This document shows, piece by piece, positions 63,452-64,000 of a DNA stretch of 64,000 bases. The stretch spans positions 49,711 to 113,710 of the forward strand of contig JACPTK010000096.1 of NCBI GenBank assembly GCA_016192825.1. The letters run 5' to 3'. Source of the DNA: Betaproteobacteria bacterium (GTDB taxonomy: Bacteria; Pseudomonadota; Gammaproteobacteria; Burkholderiales; SG8-41). Numbering within the stretch: the stretch's first letter is position 1; each line of letters starts with the position of its first letter. The position numbers and the translations under genes are program-made. The notes under the pieces were generated by a model. That model made no database searches. It saw nothing but the letters and a program-made list of their open reading frames with translations, and was not told where the DNA came from.

Positions 63452-63781
63452 ACGCCGAAACATGCCGATAACATCAAGAATCAAACGGCCACGGAGAGCG
63501 CAGACAACACAGAGATCATAGAGCCTCGGTTCGAGTTTCTCTACCGACGATTCGCGCGTCAGCCGTTAGACAAGAGTGTCTCGTGGTGGGGCCAGCTGAA
63601 GGTGGGCCTCGACATCCGCAATGCGATCACACATCCCCACACTCCTCGGATAGTCACCGAAAAGGAAGTCGCAGCTTCCTTGACCGCAGTTCTTGACGCC
63701 ATCGACGCCCTTTTTCAGGCGGTCTATGGAAAATCCTATCCAGGCAAGGGGCGACAACTTGATTCGATGCTCGCATTCTGA
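63452..63781 (+). pseudogene. C-terminal part of a HEPN-like protein, start missing
   Basis: The frame is open from 63452 to a TGA at 63779-63781 with no usable start codon before the conserved part. It reads EPRFEFLYRRFARQPLDKS, then GLDIRNAITHPHTPRIV and EVAASLTAVLDAIDALFQAVYG. RNAITH fits the RX4H motif of HEPN ribonuclease or nucleotide-binding domains, and the helical context agrees. A truncated toxin- or defence-type gene is the likeliest reading. Short-ORF tools miss it because there is no start. Confidence 0.45.
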
Positions 63782-64000
63782 TGGGCAAGGACAAGCCTCC
63801 AACAATGCCATTCACTCGTATTGCGATCCCGAAGCGGGCTCGCAAACGGTGATGGCCGACGTTAGCCTAGCTTCCACACTTGTGGATCGTTATCGCTGAT
63901 GGCGGCGGGTGGTTGCGCGAACGCGACAGCGGCTTGGCAGAGTGAAACGCGCGCTGTGAGCGTGACCGGGCAGTGTGTTGGGGCGGTCGAAATCGCGCAA

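Noticed and set aside
63899..64000. Short open frame from ATG at 63899 to the window end
   Set aside because: Only 34 codons are visible, without a ribosome site or recognisable protein pattern; cannot be judged from the window.

Overview
The window reads as a GC-rich chromosomal segment from a betaproteobacterium or close relative. This is inferred from the overall gene content: a replicative DnaE, a bifunctional PutA without the DNA-binding domain, gltIJKL next to aspA, a bacterial Lhr, and two small conserved proteins of proteobacterial type. There are no rRNA genes and no tRNA that I can defend. Three patches are visibly more AT-rich and look acquired: the retron island (about 4.3-7.2 kb), the orphan methyltransferase (33.3-34.5 kb) and a cell-envelope plus two-component block (41.9-46.2 kb).

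Layout. 0-4.1 kb: lipoprotein and DUF4236 pair, UbiD-family decarboxylase, exported proline-rich protein. 4.3-7.1 kb: partition-protein debris, then a retron (msr-msd RNA, deoxyribosyltransferase-like effector, reverse transcriptase). 7.2-12 kb: DapA-like aldolase and a run of small or membrane genes. 12.2-20.5 kb: peptide ABC transporter without its ATPases, joined to PutA, then an ArgE-like deacylase. 20.6-26.5 kb: group II intron remnant, acidic amino acid ABC transporter gltLKJI, and aspA, so aspartate/glutamate uptake sits beside conversion of aspartate to fumarate. 26.5-39 kb: hydrolase, crotonase debris, dnaE, TPR protein, GDT1-type transporter, DNA methyltransferase, Lhr helicase. 39.3-41.5 kb: acylphosphatase, then an ECF sigma factor / anti-sigma pair in which the anti-sigma carries a periplasmic DsrE-like domain, facing a DsrE-like lipoprotein. 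41.9-46.2 kb: OmpA-like protein, two envelope or hypothetical genes, histidine kinase and response regulator.

46.7-62.1 kb holds two consecutive six-subunit complexes built to the Hyf/complex I plan. The first keeps all four Ni-binding cysteines in its large subunit and should be a true energy-converting group 4 [NiFe]-hydrogenase. The second has lost all four and should be a hydrogenase-related (Ehr-type) membrane complex. The window ends with a zinc alcohol dehydrogenase and a broken HEPN-like gene.

Across the window, intergenic gaps are filled by short tandem arrays, mostly of 7-nt units and some of 8, 9 or 15 nt. Many come as two complementary halves that would fold into long hairpins, often starting at a stop codon or ending at a start codon, and several run into coding sequence. 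One such element is read in frame as the interdomain linker of the second complex's large subunit. I cannot assign these arrays to a named element; with the DsrE-type sigma/anti-sigma module and the paired hydrogenase complexes they are the most unusual content here.
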